A stretch of DNA of 64,000 nt, taken from NCBI GenBank assembly GCA_021647785.1, contig JAKIUC010000002.1, positions 106,769 through 170,768 on the forward strand, written 5' to 3'. The notes below the pieces were generated by a model. That model made no database searches, was not told the DNA's origin, and saw only the letters and a list, made by a program, of their open reading frames with translations. A program made the position numbers and the translations under genes. The number at the start of each line of letters is the position of its first letter. Within the stretch, counting starts at the first letter, position 1. Positions 17,903 to 27,351 of this stretch are shown here, one piece after another. Source of the DNA: Melioribacteraceae bacterium (GTDB lineage Bacteria > Bacteroidota > Ignavibacteria > Ignavibacteriales > Melioribacteraceae).

Positions 17903-19393
17903 TTACTTTAATTTATTTATAAGATAGATAAGAAGTGAATCAATGCTAACCCGTTCTTGTTCCATTGTATCTCGTTCTCTAACAGTAACGGTTTTATCTT
18001 CAAGAGTTTGGTTATCAACAGTTATGCAATATGGAGTTCCATTTTCGTCTTGGCGTCTGTACCTTCTTCCAATTGCACCTTTGGAATCGTAAAAAACTCT
18101 AAGATGCGAACTTAGATCTGCTTCAATTTCTTTTGCAATCTCAGGCATGCCATCTTTATTTACCAATGGAAATATTGCAGCTTTTATTGGAGCTAATTTT
18201 GGATGAAATTTAAGAACTACACGTTGCTCTCCGTTCACTTCCTCTTCATGATAAGCATTTACTAAAAATGCCATAAAGGAACGACTTGCACCAGCAGAGG
18301 TTTCAATAATGTATGGAATGTATTTCTCTTTTAATTCATCATCAAAATATTGTTGAGATTTTCCCGAGAACTCTTGATGACGACTCAAATCAAAATCTGT
18401 CCTGTTATGAATTCCTTCAATCTCTCCCCATCCAAAAGAAAACTTGTACTCAATATCGGTAGCATCTTTTGCATAGTGTGCTAACTTATCAGCAGGATGG
18501 TCATGGAATCGTAAATTCTCTAAATCCATTCCAAGATTTGCATACCAATTTATTCGTTGTTCCTTCCAAGCATCGTAATGCTCCTTATCTGTACTGGGGT
18601 TCACAAAATATTGCATCTCCATTTGTTCAAACTCTCTGGTTCGAAACAAGAAATTTTTTGTGTTTATTTCATTTCTAAATGCTTTCCCAATCTGTGCAAT
18701 TCCAAACGGAAGTTTTTGGCGACTTGAGTTTTGAACATTTTGGAAGTTTACAAAAATTCCCTGTGCAGTTTCCGGACGTAGGAATACTACATTATCATCA
18801 CTCTCTACCGGACCAATAAATGTTTTGAACATCAAATTAAAATTACGCGGTTCAGTAAATTCCCCTTTAGTTCCACATTTAGAACAGTTTGTTTCGCTAA
18901 GTATATCAACGGATAGCTCTTTGCTCTCAAGAATTGCTTCAAATCGTTCATCCAACTCTTTATGTATTTTATAGATTTCTTCCAAAGCATCTTTTTTCTC
19001 GGCTGAAAGTTTCTCCTCAAAAATAGCAATTATTTTCTTCTTCTTTTTCTCTGCAATCGAGTCTCCGAGTGTGTCAACTCTATATCTTGTTTTACATTGT
19101 TTGCAATCAATCATCGGGTCAGAAAAATTCTCAACATGTCCAGAGGCTTCCCAAACTTTAGGATGCATCAATATAGATGCGTCCAGTCCTTCCACATCAT
19201 TGCGGTAGGTCATTGATTTCCACCACTCCTCCTTTATATTTTTCAGCAACTCAACACCAAGCGGACCGTAATCCCAACAGCCATTTAAGCCACCGTAAAT
19301 TTCGCTTGATTGGAATACAAAGCCCTTTCTCTTTGCTAAAGAGACTATTTTTTCAACTACATTTTTTTCTTTCTGTGCTATGATAAACCTCAA
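17903..19393 (-). CDS. glyS: Glycine--tRNA ligase (dimeric, eukaryote/archaeal-like type)
   Basis: Class II aminoacyl-tRNA synthetase of the alpha2 type, about 490 residues. Motif-like stretches include 'GFVFQSSEIYGGLNGCWDYGPLG', a Cys-rich insert with CxxC pairs ('DCKQCKTRYRVD', 'NCSKCGTKG'), 'LRPETAQGIF', and a C-terminal anticodon domain ending in 'DSLLIYLINKLK'. No ATG, GTG or TTG fits the expected N-terminus. The TTG at 19393 overlaps the GAGG itself, while an ATA codon at 19381-19379 sits 6 bases from GAGG and would give M-A-Q-K-E-K. The start is therefore unsettled. Confidence 0.95.
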   Translation of the reverse strand: MRFIIAQKEKNVVEKIVSLAKRKGFVFQSSEIYGGLNGCWDYGPLGVELLKNIKEEWWKSMTYRNDVEGLDASILMHPKVWEASGHVENFSDPMIDCKQCKTRYRVDTLGDSIAEKKKKKIIAIFEEKLSAEKKDALEEIYKIHKELDERFEAILESKELSVDILSETNCSKCGTKGEFTEPRNFNLMFKTFIGPVESDDNVVFLRPETAQGIFVNFQNVQNSSRQKLPFGIAQIGKAFRNEINTKNFLFRTREFEQMEMQYFVNPSTDKEHYDAWKEQRINWYANLGMDLENLRFHDHPADKLAHYAKDATDIEYKFSFGWGEIEGIHNRTDFDLSRHQEFSGKSQQYFDDELKEKYIPYIIETSAGASRSFMAFLVNAYHEEEVNGEQRVVLKFHPKLAPIKAAIFPLVNKDGMPEIAKEIEADLSSHLRVFYDSKGAIGRRYRRQDENGTPYCITVDNQTLEDKTVTVRERDTMEQERVSIDSLLIYLINKLK

Positions 19394-19551
19394 CTATTTT
19401 GCAATAATATTAAAAATTTAAGTGCAAATATAAACATTCAGAGGATAAAATAATTAAACTAATTTTTAATAGGTTACATTTTATTTCTCACAATGGGTAG
19501 GTCTGCCCTGAAAGTCTGCTTACAGCAAGAGAGGACTATTTCAACTGCATT
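19394..19551. other. glyS upstream region, no gene recognised
   Basis: About 160 bases between glyS and the terminator at 19552. On the + strand 19500-19530 holds a short direct repeat of GTCTGC separated by CCTGAAA. No tRNA-like or T-box-like structure was recognised. Confidence 0.4.
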
Positions 19552-19582
19552 AAAAAACCTCGCCAATTTGACGAGGTTTTTT
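19552..19582. terminator. Bidirectional rho-independent terminator
   Basis: 11-bp stem AAAAAACCTCG/CGAGGTTTTTT (19552-19562 with 19572-19582), 9-base loop, with A/T runs on both sides. It lies 25 bases past the stop of the minus-strand secreted-protein gene. Confidence 0.88.
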
Positions 19583-19606
19583 CTTTTAATAGTATGAAGG
19601 AAATAT

Positions 19607-21133
19607 TTATTTCAGCAAACTCATTTTTTTCACTAATCTAATTGCATCAGCTTTTATTTCGTAAAAATAAACACCGGATGATAGTTGTGAAGCATTGAAA
19701 TTAACTGTGTAAGCTCCTGCATTTTTATATTCGTTAACCAATGTAGCAACTTTTTCTCCAACAATGTTATAAACGGTTAGTGTAACTTGTGCATTATTGC
19801 TCAACGTATATTCTATTTTTGTTGAAGGATTAAATGGGTTAGGATAATTCTGAGATAGACTGAACTCCGTTGGCAATGCTGTAGTTTCATCTTCAACAGC
19901 AGTTATTTTTGATGCTGATAATACTATTATGTTGCTTACATCTGAACTACTAAAAGTTACAATATTTAATTCAGCATTTACAGTTGCATCAACTGTTTCC
20001 CAATCTGCAGAAACTTCATCCCAATATTTTACTTTTATTCTACTTTCATCCACATCATACGTTTCAATTTGTAAATCGGAATAGTGGAAACTATAATCAA
20101 TATTATTTGCAAATCTAAAATACTCATTCATCATACGGTCATCTGTCATCATATTTCTACCGTCAGAAGTAAACATATTTATTTCGTAGCTCGCAAATAT
20201 ATTCATTCCATCTCTGTTAGGTATATCTTCAGGAATGGTTTCAAACATTTGGCAGAACAAAGAATCTGGTAAATGATTTCCGCCCATACCGCCATGACCT
20301 CCTCTGTTGTTCCATCCTGTATGCACAGTTATATTGTCGCCTCTATCAAAAGTGGAGTGGAAAGTTCGGGAGCTATCCATATCACCAACTAACCAGCCGC
20401 CTCCAAAGTGTCTGCCAATAGAGGATGAATCTCTCCAAAGTTCTCCATTAAGTTCATAGACAATAATCATAGGTACATCCATACTTGTTGTTAGCTCACC
20501 ACCAACAATATCAACTGCTGCTCCATCTTCAGGTCGCACTGCACCCGATTCTGGTTGATACCAATAAGGTCCAAAGTTTAAGAAGTAATCTGGAGTTCCA
20601 TCACTATCAACATCTAAATAATAATAGTCCATATAATATGTTGTATCAATTATTGCTGTACCGCTAACGGATAGAGTTGTTAATGAATCGTGATCCCAAC
20701 CAAAACCATGATTTCTTCTTCCTCTATGACGATCTCCTCTATGTTTGTTATGACGTCCCATATTATTCCAGTTAGAAACGTATGGGTCTCTCCAAAATCT
20801 ACCATTTATTTCAAACACAAGAATGGTTTCTCTATCCATCCTACGATGGTCAAGCAAACCACCTAAAATAGAGATAATATCGCCATCTTCCGGACGTACT
20901 GCGTCAGAACTATCTGGTGTGTACCATCTTGGACCAAAACTTAAGTGATATTCAGCCACTCCATCACCATCTTCATCTAAATAATACTTTGCGTGTGTTG
21001 AATCGTTTTGTACAACAATTGCTGTACCAGAAACAGAGATTGTGTCTATTGCTCGGTCTCTATCGCCGTGCCTTTGTGCAAAAATAATGCTCGCTAAACT
21101 TAGCATAAAAATTACTGTTAATACTTTTTTCAT
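19607..21133 (-). CDS. Secreted tandem-domain protein with type IX secretion C-terminal tail
   Basis: 508 residues. After the signal peptide (ending near 'SLASIIFAQ') there are two copies of a domain of about 90 residues: 'SVSGTAIVVQ...YLDEDGDGVAEYHLSFGP' and 'SVSGTAIIDT...YLDVDSDGTPDYFLNFGP'. Each carries an acidic DxDxDG loop like calcium-binding dockerin or thrombospondin repeats, then 'VRPEDG' and a closing 'NGxxWRD'. A His/Arg-rich stretch links the copies. The C-terminal 80 residues ('FSLSQNYPNPFNPSTKIEYT') are the Por-type sorting domain, so the protein is probably exported by type IX secretion to the surface. Function is unknown. Its promoter motif is shared with the Met-rich protein gene 8 kb away, which suggests a role in the same stress response. 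Confidence 0.8.
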   Translation of the reverse strand: MKKVLTVIFMLSLASIIFAQRHGDRDRAIDTISVSGTAIVVQNDSTHAKYYLDEDGDGVAEYHLSFGPRWYTPDSSDAVRPEDGDIISILGGLLDHRRMDRETILVFEINGRFWRDPYVSNWNNMGRHNKHRGDRHRGRRNHGFGWDHDSLTTLSVSGTAIIDTTYYMDYYYLDVDSDGTPDYFLNFGPYWYQPESGAVRPEDGAAVDIVGGELTTSMDVPMIIVYELNGELWRDSSSIGRHFGGGWLVGDMDSSRTFHSTFDRGDNITVHTGWNNRGGHGGMGGNHLPDSLFCQMFETIPEDIPNRDGMNIFASYEINMFTSDGRNMMTDDRMMNEYFRFANNIDYSFHYSDLQIETYDVDESRIKVKYWDEVSADWETVDATVNAELNIVTFSSSDVSNIIVLSASKITAVEDETTALPTEFSLSQNYPNPFNPSTKIEYTLSNNAQVTLTVYNIVGEKVATLVNEYKNAGAYTVNFNASQLSSGVYFYEIKADAIRLVKKMSLLK

Positions 21134-21181
21134 AGTATTCTCCTTTTGTTGTTAATAATGTTAATTATTGTTTACAAGAGT

Positions 21182-21208
21182 AGTATTGATAGAGAGAAAA
21201 AAGTGACA
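21182..21208 (-). promoter_or_regulatory. Putative alternative-sigma promoter, copy 1
   Basis: Minus strand: TGTCACTTTTTT (21208-21197), 9-base spacer, AATACT (21187-21182), ending 48 bases before the ATG at 21133. The same two blocks with the same spacer precede the Met-rich gene (29459-29433). Confidence 0.5.
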
Positions 21209-21309
21209 TTTATTAAATAAAAAATATTTTTATCGTATAGATTAACCAATGTAACAAAAGTTGAGCATATCATAATTGAGTTACAATTACCACCTAAGTT
21301 TTACCGAAT

Positions 21310-23043
21310 TTATTTAATCAAAGTCATTTTCTTTGAAGAAGCAAAATCACTAGCAATTATACGGTAAATGTAAGTCCCGCTAACTAAATTACTTGCATCA
21401 AATACTACTTCGTAATATCCGGCATTCCTCTTTTCATTTACCAAAGTTGCAACTTCGGAGCCAAGTATATCAAAGATCTGAATCTTTGTAAATGCACTCT
21501 CCTTCAAAGAAAATTTAATAGCTGTTGAAGGATTAAAAGGGTTAGGGTAATTTTGACTTAGCTCAAATTTCTCTGGTGTTTCCGATTCACCATTTTTAAC
21601 ATCAGTTGTTGAAACAACAATAAATTGTCCCATCATTCCACGATCTTCGTGTGTAAGCATATGGCAGTGGTACATATATGGAACTTCATCATCTGCAAAA
21701 TCTTCAAACTTAGTGATAAAACGAATTGTTTCCATTGGGTTTATAAGAATTACATCCTTCAATCCCTGTTCACTTGGTGGTGGTATTGTGCCATCTCTAT
21801 CTAAAATGTAAAACTGAACATCGTGAATATGAAACGGATGTGCAATTGGTGATTGATTTGTGATTGACCAAATTTCTGTATTATTTAAAGGTATCGTATA
21901 GTTAATTACATCCATATCAAACGAAACATTATTTATTAAAAAATCGCCATTTAAAACATTTGCACCCATTGATACTGGGGTTAAGGTTATGTCACGAGTA
22001 ATATCTGCATCGCTTTCATTAAGAGGTGTTACTGTTACTAAGTTTGTTGGAATTGTTTTAACAGGATTTACTGTTTCGCTTACAACTTTGAATTGCATCA
22101 AATTAAAGTCCGTTCCATTTATTGGGTTAGGACTATAACCATTGAGAGTTTGCATAGTATTAACTCCCGGATTAGTTGCACCATAAATTCCGTTAGGAAA
22201 CTCGGAAGCATAACTCATCAAATAAACTGTTTCACCTTCGGCTGATGAAAAATCAATAAGGATTTCTCCTCTTTCACCAGGTGCAAGTTGCAGACGTGTT
22301 AACTCAAGTGGTTTACTTAAGAGACCGCCATCCGAACCAATTTGATAAAACAATTTGTTATTGTTTAATCCAACATTAAAAACTCTTTGTGACGAACCAT
22401 TTAATAAACGGAGGCGTACTACTTGTGCTGGTACTTCCAACAGAGCATCAAGTGTAACATTTACCATCACTACAGAATCTGAATTTGAAGGGACAACTAT
22501 TTCTTTATCGGCATCAAAAGTTTTTGTTTGAATTACAAGAGGGAAGTCATCAACTCCATATTTTCTTGGTAGTTCCAAAGCTGCTTCCACCTCATCACGC
22601 ACAATAATAAAGCCGGCAATACCTTTTGAAACATGTAAGTTTGTCTTTTCATGCAAGTGCGGGTGGTACCAAAAAGTTGAAGCTTTATCTAAAACTGTAA
22701 AGCGAGGGTTCCAAGTTTCTGAAGGTGCAATAGTTGTATGCGGACCACCATCATTTGCAGCAGATACATGCATTCCGTGCCAATGTATTGTAGTTGTGTC
22801 GTCTAACTGGTTAGTAACTTTTATATCAACAAAATCACCTTTATTCATAATTAATGTGGGACCAAGTATATCGCCGTTTGTTCCCATAGTGTTAGTCTGA
22901 ACTCCTGGGTAAAATTCAAAAGTTCCATATTGAAGATTTAGATTAAAAGATGTTCCGCTTAAAGTATCGGGAATTATTAAATTGTTTTGACTATATACGA
23001 AACTTGTGATTCCGAATATTAGAAATATGATAATTTGTCTCAT
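21310..23043 (-). CDS. CueO-like multicopper oxidase with type IX secretion tail
   Basis: 577 residues: signal peptide, three cupredoxin-type domains, C-terminal sorting domain. All four copper-ligand motifs are visible in order: 'TTIHWHGMHV', 'FWYHPHLHEK', 'HPFHIHDVQFYIL' and 'YHCHMLTHEDRGMMGQF'. This arrangement resembles CueO-class cuprous oxidases, which oxidise Cu(I) to the less toxic Cu(II) outside the cytoplasm. The last 80 residues ('FELSQNYPNPFNPSTAIKF') predict type IX export rather than only periplasmic localisation. It sits in the copper island with its own upstream palindrome (23104-23132). Laccase-like activity on other substrates is possible. Confidence 0.92.
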   Translation of the reverse strand: MRQIIIFLIFGITSFVYSQNNLIIPDTLSGTSFNLNLQYGTFEFYPGVQTNTMGTNGDILGPTLIMNKGDFVDIKVTNQLDDTTTIHWHGMHVSAANDGGPHTTIAPSETWNPRFTVLDKASTFWYHPHLHEKTNLHVSKGIAGFIIVRDEVEAALELPRKYGVDDFPLVIQTKTFDADKEIVVPSNSDSVVMVNVTLDALLEVPAQVVRLRLLNGSSQRVFNVGLNNNKLFYQIGSDGGLLSKPLELTRLQLAPGERGEILIDFSSAEGETVYLMSYASEFPNGIYGATNPGVNTMQTLNGYSPNPINGTDFNLMQFKVVSETVNPVKTIPTNLVTVTPLNESDADITRDITLTPVSMGANVLNGDFLINNVSFDMDVINYTIPLNNTEIWSITNQSPIAHPFHIHDVQFYILDRDGTIPPPSEQGLKDVILINPMETIRFITKFEDFADDEVPYMYHCHMLTHEDRGMMGQFIVVSTTDVKNGESETPEKFELSQNYPNPFNPSTAIKFSLKESAFTKIQIFDILGSEVATLVNEKRNAGYYEVVFDASNLVSGTYIYRIIASDFASSKKMTLIK

Positions 23044-23103
23044 TTTAGACTCCTAATGTATATTTATTAATTTGGTTTTTCTACTTTAGCTATATAGTGT
23101 AAG

Positions 23104-23132
23104 TTTTACACAAAAGAGGATATTGTGTAAAA
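23104..23132. promoter_or_regulatory. Palindromic operator candidate upstream of the multicopper oxidase
   Basis: Perfect 10-bp inverted repeat TTTTACACAA/TTGTGTAAAA (23104-23113 and 23123-23132) with a 9-base centre, about 60 bases before the ATG. On the minus strand TATATAG follows within 20 bases and could be the -10 element. The regulator is unknown. Confidence 0.5.
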
Positions 23133-23177
23133 TATAATATTTGGGGTTTTTACTTGGTCATAATTTCTAAATAAAAG

Positions 23178-24461
23178 CTATTTTCTTAAACTCCTCATAT
23201 CGCTTCTATAAATAATTCTGGATGTTGATTTTCTTACAAAATAGCTCCAAGCCCATTTAATTAAAACTAAAACTCTGTTATTAAATCCAATTAGGTAGCC
23301 AATGTGTACAACTACCCAGAGAACCCATGCAAAAAATCCGCTGATGTGAAACGTTCCAAAATCGGCTACTGCTGCATTTCGCCCAATTACTGCAAGGCTT
23401 CCTTTGTTAAAATATTTAAATTCTTTTGATGATTTCCCTTTAATATGTTTAGCTGCAAAAGTTCCTTGCTGCATTGCTACTGGTGCAGTCCCTGGTAAAG
23501 GCATTCCCTTTTCATCAGCAATATTTGCAAAATCTCCAACAACATATACATCCCTGTAATTTGGAATTGTTAAATTGTTCTCTACTAATACGCGTCCTTT
23601 TTTGTCAAATTTAATATTATTATTTGTTGATAAAATACTATTGGCAAAATTTCCTTTAACACCAGCCGCCCACAAAACAACTTTACTTTCAATAATTTCT
23701 GTAGAGCCATTAGTTTCAATTTCAACTTTGACTGCATCAATCTTAATAACCTTTGAATTTGATTTAATTGTTATTCCAAGATTTTCTAATGATTTTTTTG
23801 CAGCCAACTGTAGTTTTTTGGGGAAGCCATTTAGAATAGAGTTACCAGCTTCAATTAAATATATCTTTGCTCTTTCAGGTTTAATTTTCCTAAATTCATT
23901 CTTTAACGTATATTTACTTAATTCTGCTAAAGCACCCGAAAGCTCAATCCCAGTTGGACCTCCACCAATTACAACAAAGTTTAATGGGTTTTCATCACAT
24001 GGATGAAGCATTTCCGATTCTGCACGTTCAAAAACGTTTAATATTTTTCTTCTAATTTTAAGAGCATCTTCCAAAGTTTTTAGAGGTGGTGCAACCTCCT
24101 GCCAATTAGCGTTTCCAAAGTATTCAGGAATAACTCCGACCGAAATAATTAGTTTGTCGTAATATAATTTACCGCAATCAACATTGATGAACATGTTATC
24201 CAAATCTACCGAGCTAACTTTCTCTTTCAGAACTGTGATGTTTTTGTTTTTCTCAAAAATTGCTCTTATTGGGTAAGCAATATCCTCCGGTGCCAGTTGT
24301 GCTGTAGCCACTTGGTATAACAATGGCTGAAATAAATGAAAGTTCCGCGAATCGATAATTGTTACTTTATAGTTTTTATTTCCTTTCAACAATTCCTTGG
24401 CAGAATATAGACCGCCAAAGCCAGCACCAATAATTATAATATGTTTTCTATCTTTACTCAA
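23178..24461 (-). CDS. ndh: Type II NADH dehydrogenase (NAD(P)/FAD-dependent oxidoreductase)
   Basis: 427 residues with two Rossmann motifs: FAD site 'IIGAGFGGLYSAKEL' and NAD site 'FVVIGGGPTGIELSGALAEL'. 'VYVVGDFANI' is the second FAD contact. The C-terminus has a hydrophobic stretch ('GFFAWVLWVVVHIGYLIGF') for membrane attachment, as in Ndh-2. It transfers electrons from NADH to quinone without proton pumping. In E. coli Ndh has cupric reductase activity, which makes its place in a copper island notable. It lies 6 bases downstream of the DUF302 gene, so both are one transcript. Confidence 0.9.
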   Translation of the reverse strand: MSKDRKHIIIIGAGFGGLYSAKELLKGNKNYKVTIIDSRNFHLFQPLLYQVATAQLAPEDIAYPIRAIFEKNKNITVLKEKVSSVDLDNMFINVDCGKLYYDKLIISVGVIPEYFGNANWQEVAPPLKTLEDALKIRRKILNVFERAESEMLHPCDENPLNFVVIGGGPTGIELSGALAELSKYTLKNEFRKIKPERAKIYLIEAGNSILNGFPKKLQLAAKKSLENLGITIKSNSKVIKIDAVKVEIETNGSTEIIESKVVLWAAGVKGNFANSILSTNNNIKFDKKGRVLVENNLTIPNYRDVYVVGDFANIADEKGMPLPGTAPVAMQQGTFAAKHIKGKSSKEFKYFNKGSLAVIGRNAAVADFGTFHISGFFAWVLWVVVHIGYLIGFNNRVLVLIKWAWSYFVRKSTSRIIYRSDMRSLRK

Positions 24462-24467
24462 TATTTT

Positions 24468-24851
24468 TTATAACAAGTCAAGTACTTTTTTTAACTTGCC
24501 TTGAATCTCAGCAGCAATATCGGCAATTTCAGGATTATCAACCGCAGCCATTGCAGTTAGCGGGTCAACAATAGCAATTTCAACACCTTCATCAAATTGT
24601 TGAACTACAACATTACAGGGTAGCATAATTCCAATCTTATCTTCCTTTAATAATACCTCGTGTGCAAATGGAGGATTGCAAGCACCTAAAATTTTGTATG
24701 GTCTGAAATCAACATCTATTTTTTTCTTTAATGTCTCTTTAACATCAATTTCAGTTAAAATTCCGAAGCCCTCAGACTTTAATGCAGCAGTTACTTTCTC
24801 TACTGCTTCATCAAAATTAATATTTAATGTTTTTGAAAAATAGTATGACAT
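24468..24851 (-). CDS. DUF302-domain protein
   Basis: 127-residue protein with the DUF302 pattern: 'EKVTAALKSEGFGILTEIDVKETLKKK' then 'YKILGACNPPFAHEVLLKEDKIGIMLPCNVVV'. There is no signal peptide. The cysteines in 'GACNPP' and 'LPCNVV' are typical of the family. Biochemical function is not established; related genes often sit next to oxidoreductases and metal genes. It precedes ndh by 6 bases. Confidence 0.85.
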   Translation of the reverse strand: MSYYFSKTLNINFDEAVEKVTAALKSEGFGILTEIDVKETLKKKIDVDFRPYKILGACNPPFAHEVLLKEDKIGIMLPCNVVVQQFDEGVEIAIVDPLTAMAAVDNPEIADIAAEIQGKLKKVLDLL

Positions 24852-24912
24852 AATAGTTCTCCTTTATTTTTTAAGGCTAAGTTCTAATTAACACAGCATA
24901 TTTTCATCTTTA

Positions 24913-24969
24913 TCCCGACGAGTCGGGACTAATCAATCTGTATTACAAATTGTAACGTAGATTGATTAG
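24913..24969. repeat. Paired intergenic inverted repeats
   Basis: A small hairpin TCCCGAC/GTCGGGA (24913-24919 with 24922-24928) is followed by a dyad CTAATCAATCT/AGATTGATTAG (24929-24939 with 24959-24969) containing an inner TTACAA/TTGTAA. It lies 62-118 bases upstream of the DUF302 gene in a 297-base gap. It could be an operator or a dispersed repeat; the CCCGAC/GTCGGG core recurs in shorter form near 33590 and 33750. Confidence 0.5.
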
Positions 24970-25148
24970 TGTAGCGGTCAATCTGCGTTAATACTTAAAA
25001 ATTAATAATGCTGACATTGTTAGAACTCAGCTTTTTTTAGTTAAGCATTCTAATAATTTTAAAACACTTTTTTCTTTAAGAATGCAATCAGCAAATAGGA
25101 TGTTTTTACAAAAAAAAAGATTCAGTAAATATTAATACTTAGACAAAA

Positions 25149-27281
25149 TTACTTATCTATCTTCAACATCTTTGCATTTATTGCAACAATAACAGTACTA
25201 AGAGACATTAAAGCAGCACCAGCAGCGGGAGTGAGCAATATCCCCCAACTATAAAGTGCACCCGCAGCAAGTGGTATTGCGAAAAAATTATATCCTGTAG
25301 CCCAAACAAGATTTTGAACCATCTTTTTGTAAGTTGCTTTTGCAAGTTTTATTATTGAAAGAACATCCAACGGGTTGCTTTTTACAAGCACAATATCAGC
25401 CGTTTCCACTGCAACATCAGTACCTGCACCAATGGCAATTCCAACATCGGCTTGTGCTAATGCTGGTGCATCGTTCACACCATCGCCAGTCATAGCAACA
25501 ATAAACCCATCGTTTTGTATTTGCTTTATTGTTTGCGATTTTCCATCAGGTAATACTTCAGCAATATATTGGTCTAAGCCAAGTTCATCCGCTACATATT
25601 TTGCAACCTTTTTATTATCACCAGTTAGCATAATAGTTTTAATGCCAAGTTTCTTAAACTCTGCTATAGCTTCTTTCGATTCTTCCCTTATAATATCTGC
25701 GAGTGCAATTGCACCAACAAGTTTTTCATCAATAAGTAGAAATACAACAGTCTTCCCTTGTTCGGATAATTCCTCTATTCTTTCATCATTTACTGAAATA
25801 TTTTTTTCGCGTAAATAGCCCGGACTGAAAACGCCAACGTTTTTACCTTCAACAACGGCTTGTGCTCCTTTACCAGGAACAGCTTTAAAATCATGTGCTT
25901 CCGAAATATTCTCTGTACTTTTGTAAATGCCTTGTGCAATTGGGTGCTCGCTATTTCTTTCAACTGAAGCTGCAAAATGTAGAATATCATCGTTAGTAAA
26001 GTTACTATCGAAAGCAATAATATCAGTTACTCCAAATTCACCTTTTGTTAAAGTGCCAGTTTTATCGAAGACAATTGCATTTAATTTTCTTGCTTGTTCA
26101 AATGCTACACGGTTTCTAATTAACAATCCTTTCTGTGCAGAGATTGCTGTTGATACTGCCACAACCAATGGTACCGCAAGTCCTAAAGCATGAGGGCACG
26201 TAATTACCATTACCGTAACAGTTCGTTCAAGTGCAAAGGATAGACTTTCGCCCATAATTGCAAGCCAAATAAACATTGTAACTGCACCACCGAGTATAGC
26301 AATTATTGTTAGCCAAAATGCGGCGCGGTTTGCAAGGTCTTGAGTTTTCGATTTACTATCTTGTGCTTCCTTCACTAAATCAATTACTTGGGATAGGAAT
26401 GAATCTTTCCCTGTCTTTTCAACTTGAATAACTAACGAGCCTTCACCATTTATGCCTCCGCCAATTACTTTATCGCCAGCATTTTTAGTAACTGGTTTCG
26501 ATTCTCCTGTTAGCATTGCTTCATTAACCGAACTTGCACCTTTAATAGTAACGCCATCAGCAGGAATTTTTTCACCCGGCTTTACTAAAACTTTATCACC
26601 CGTTTTTAATTGCGATAGTGGAACTTCGGTTATGCTATCATCTTCGTTTAGCAAGTGCGCATCGGAAGGCATTAGCTTTGCAAGCTCCTCTAATGCTTTG
26701 GATGCACCCATAACAGATCTCATCTCTATCCAGTGTCCTACAAGCATTATGTCAATCAACGTTGCTAATTCCCAAAAGAAGACTTTCCCTTCGAGACCAA
26801 AGACTACAGCAGAGCTATAAAAATATGCAACACTAACGGCAACTGAAATAAGAGTCATCATTCCCGGCTGTTTTTTCTTAACTTCATCCATCATTCCTTT
26901 TAAGAATGGGTATCCGCCAAAAAAGAAGACAAAAGATGAGAGTAGAAATGCGAGATATTTATCGCCAGCAAATTGTAATGCTGTACCAAATCCTAAAAAT
27001 TCTTGAATAAGAGGGGAGAGGAGAAGTATTGGAACTGAAACACCAAGCGAAATCCAGAATCGCTTTCTGTAATCAGCAATCATATGTTCGTGGTGGTTTG
27101 CATGTCCTTTGTGTTCATCATGCGAAGCAGTTCCAGAATGTTCGTGGCTTTTGTTATGTTCTGCATGCTTCCCACTATGGTTCTTGTGGGTATTTGCGTC
27201 TGTATGGTTCTGGTGTTCATGAGAGTTGCTATGTTCATGTCCATCCATCTTGTCGTGATTATGTTCTTTATGATTTTCCAT
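25149..27281 (-). CDS. copB: CopB-type copper/silver P-type ATPase with His-rich N-terminus
   Basis: 710-residue P1B ATPase. The first about 70 residues are a His-rich metal-binding tail ('HEHSNSHEHQNHTD') in place of an HMA domain. The transmembrane metal site is CPH ('ITCPHALGLAVPL'), the P1B-3/CopB hallmark, unlike the CPC of CopA at 56581. Phosphorylation site 'FDKTGTLTKGEF', TGES loop 'AMLTGESKPV' and hinge 'MTGDGVNDAPALAQADVGIA' are intact. It pumps copper or silver from the cytosol to the periplasm; the metal valence in this subclass is debated. The promoter region before it is short. Confidence 0.93.
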   Translation of the reverse strand: MENHKEHNHDKMDGHEHSNSHEHQNHTDANTHKNHSGKHAEHNKSHEHSGTASHDEHKGHANHHEHMIADYRKRFWISLGVSVPILLLSPLIQEFLGFGTALQFAGDKYLAFLLSSFVFFFGGYPFLKGMMDEVKKKQPGMMTLISVAVSVAYFYSSAVVFGLEGKVFFWELATLIDIMLVGHWIEMRSVMGASKALEELAKLMPSDAHLLNEDDSITEVPLSQLKTGDKVLVKPGEKIPADGVTIKGASSVNEAMLTGESKPVTKNAGDKVIGGGINGEGSLVIQVEKTGKDSFLSQVIDLVKEAQDSKSKTQDLANRAAFWLTIIAILGGAVTMFIWLAIMGESLSFALERTVTVMVITCPHALGLAVPLVVAVSTAISAQKGLLIRNRVAFEQARKLNAIVFDKTGTLTKGEFGVTDIIAFDSNFTNDDILHFAASVERNSEHPIAQGIYKSTENISEAHDFKAVPGKGAQAVVEGKNVGVFSPGYLREKNISVNDERIEELSEQGKTVVFLLIDEKLVGAIALADIIREESKEAIAEFKKLGIKTIMLTGDNKKVAKYVADELGLDQYIAEVLPDGKSQTIKQIQNDGFIVAMTGDGVNDAPALAQADVGIAIGAGTDVAVETADIVLVKSNPLDVLSIIKLAKATYKKMVQNLVWATGYNFFAIPLAAGALYSWGILLTPAAGAALMSLSTVIVAINAKMLKIDK

Positions 27282-27351
27282 TATATCAGTCCTTTGATAC
27301 TTATTTATAATGTGCTTTTATTCAGTGGCATTTCTAATTTCACAATTCGTT

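Noticed and set aside
19394..19551. T-box or small RNA upstream of glyS
   Set aside because: No T-box core sequence or specifier stem could be seen, only a short direct repeat.
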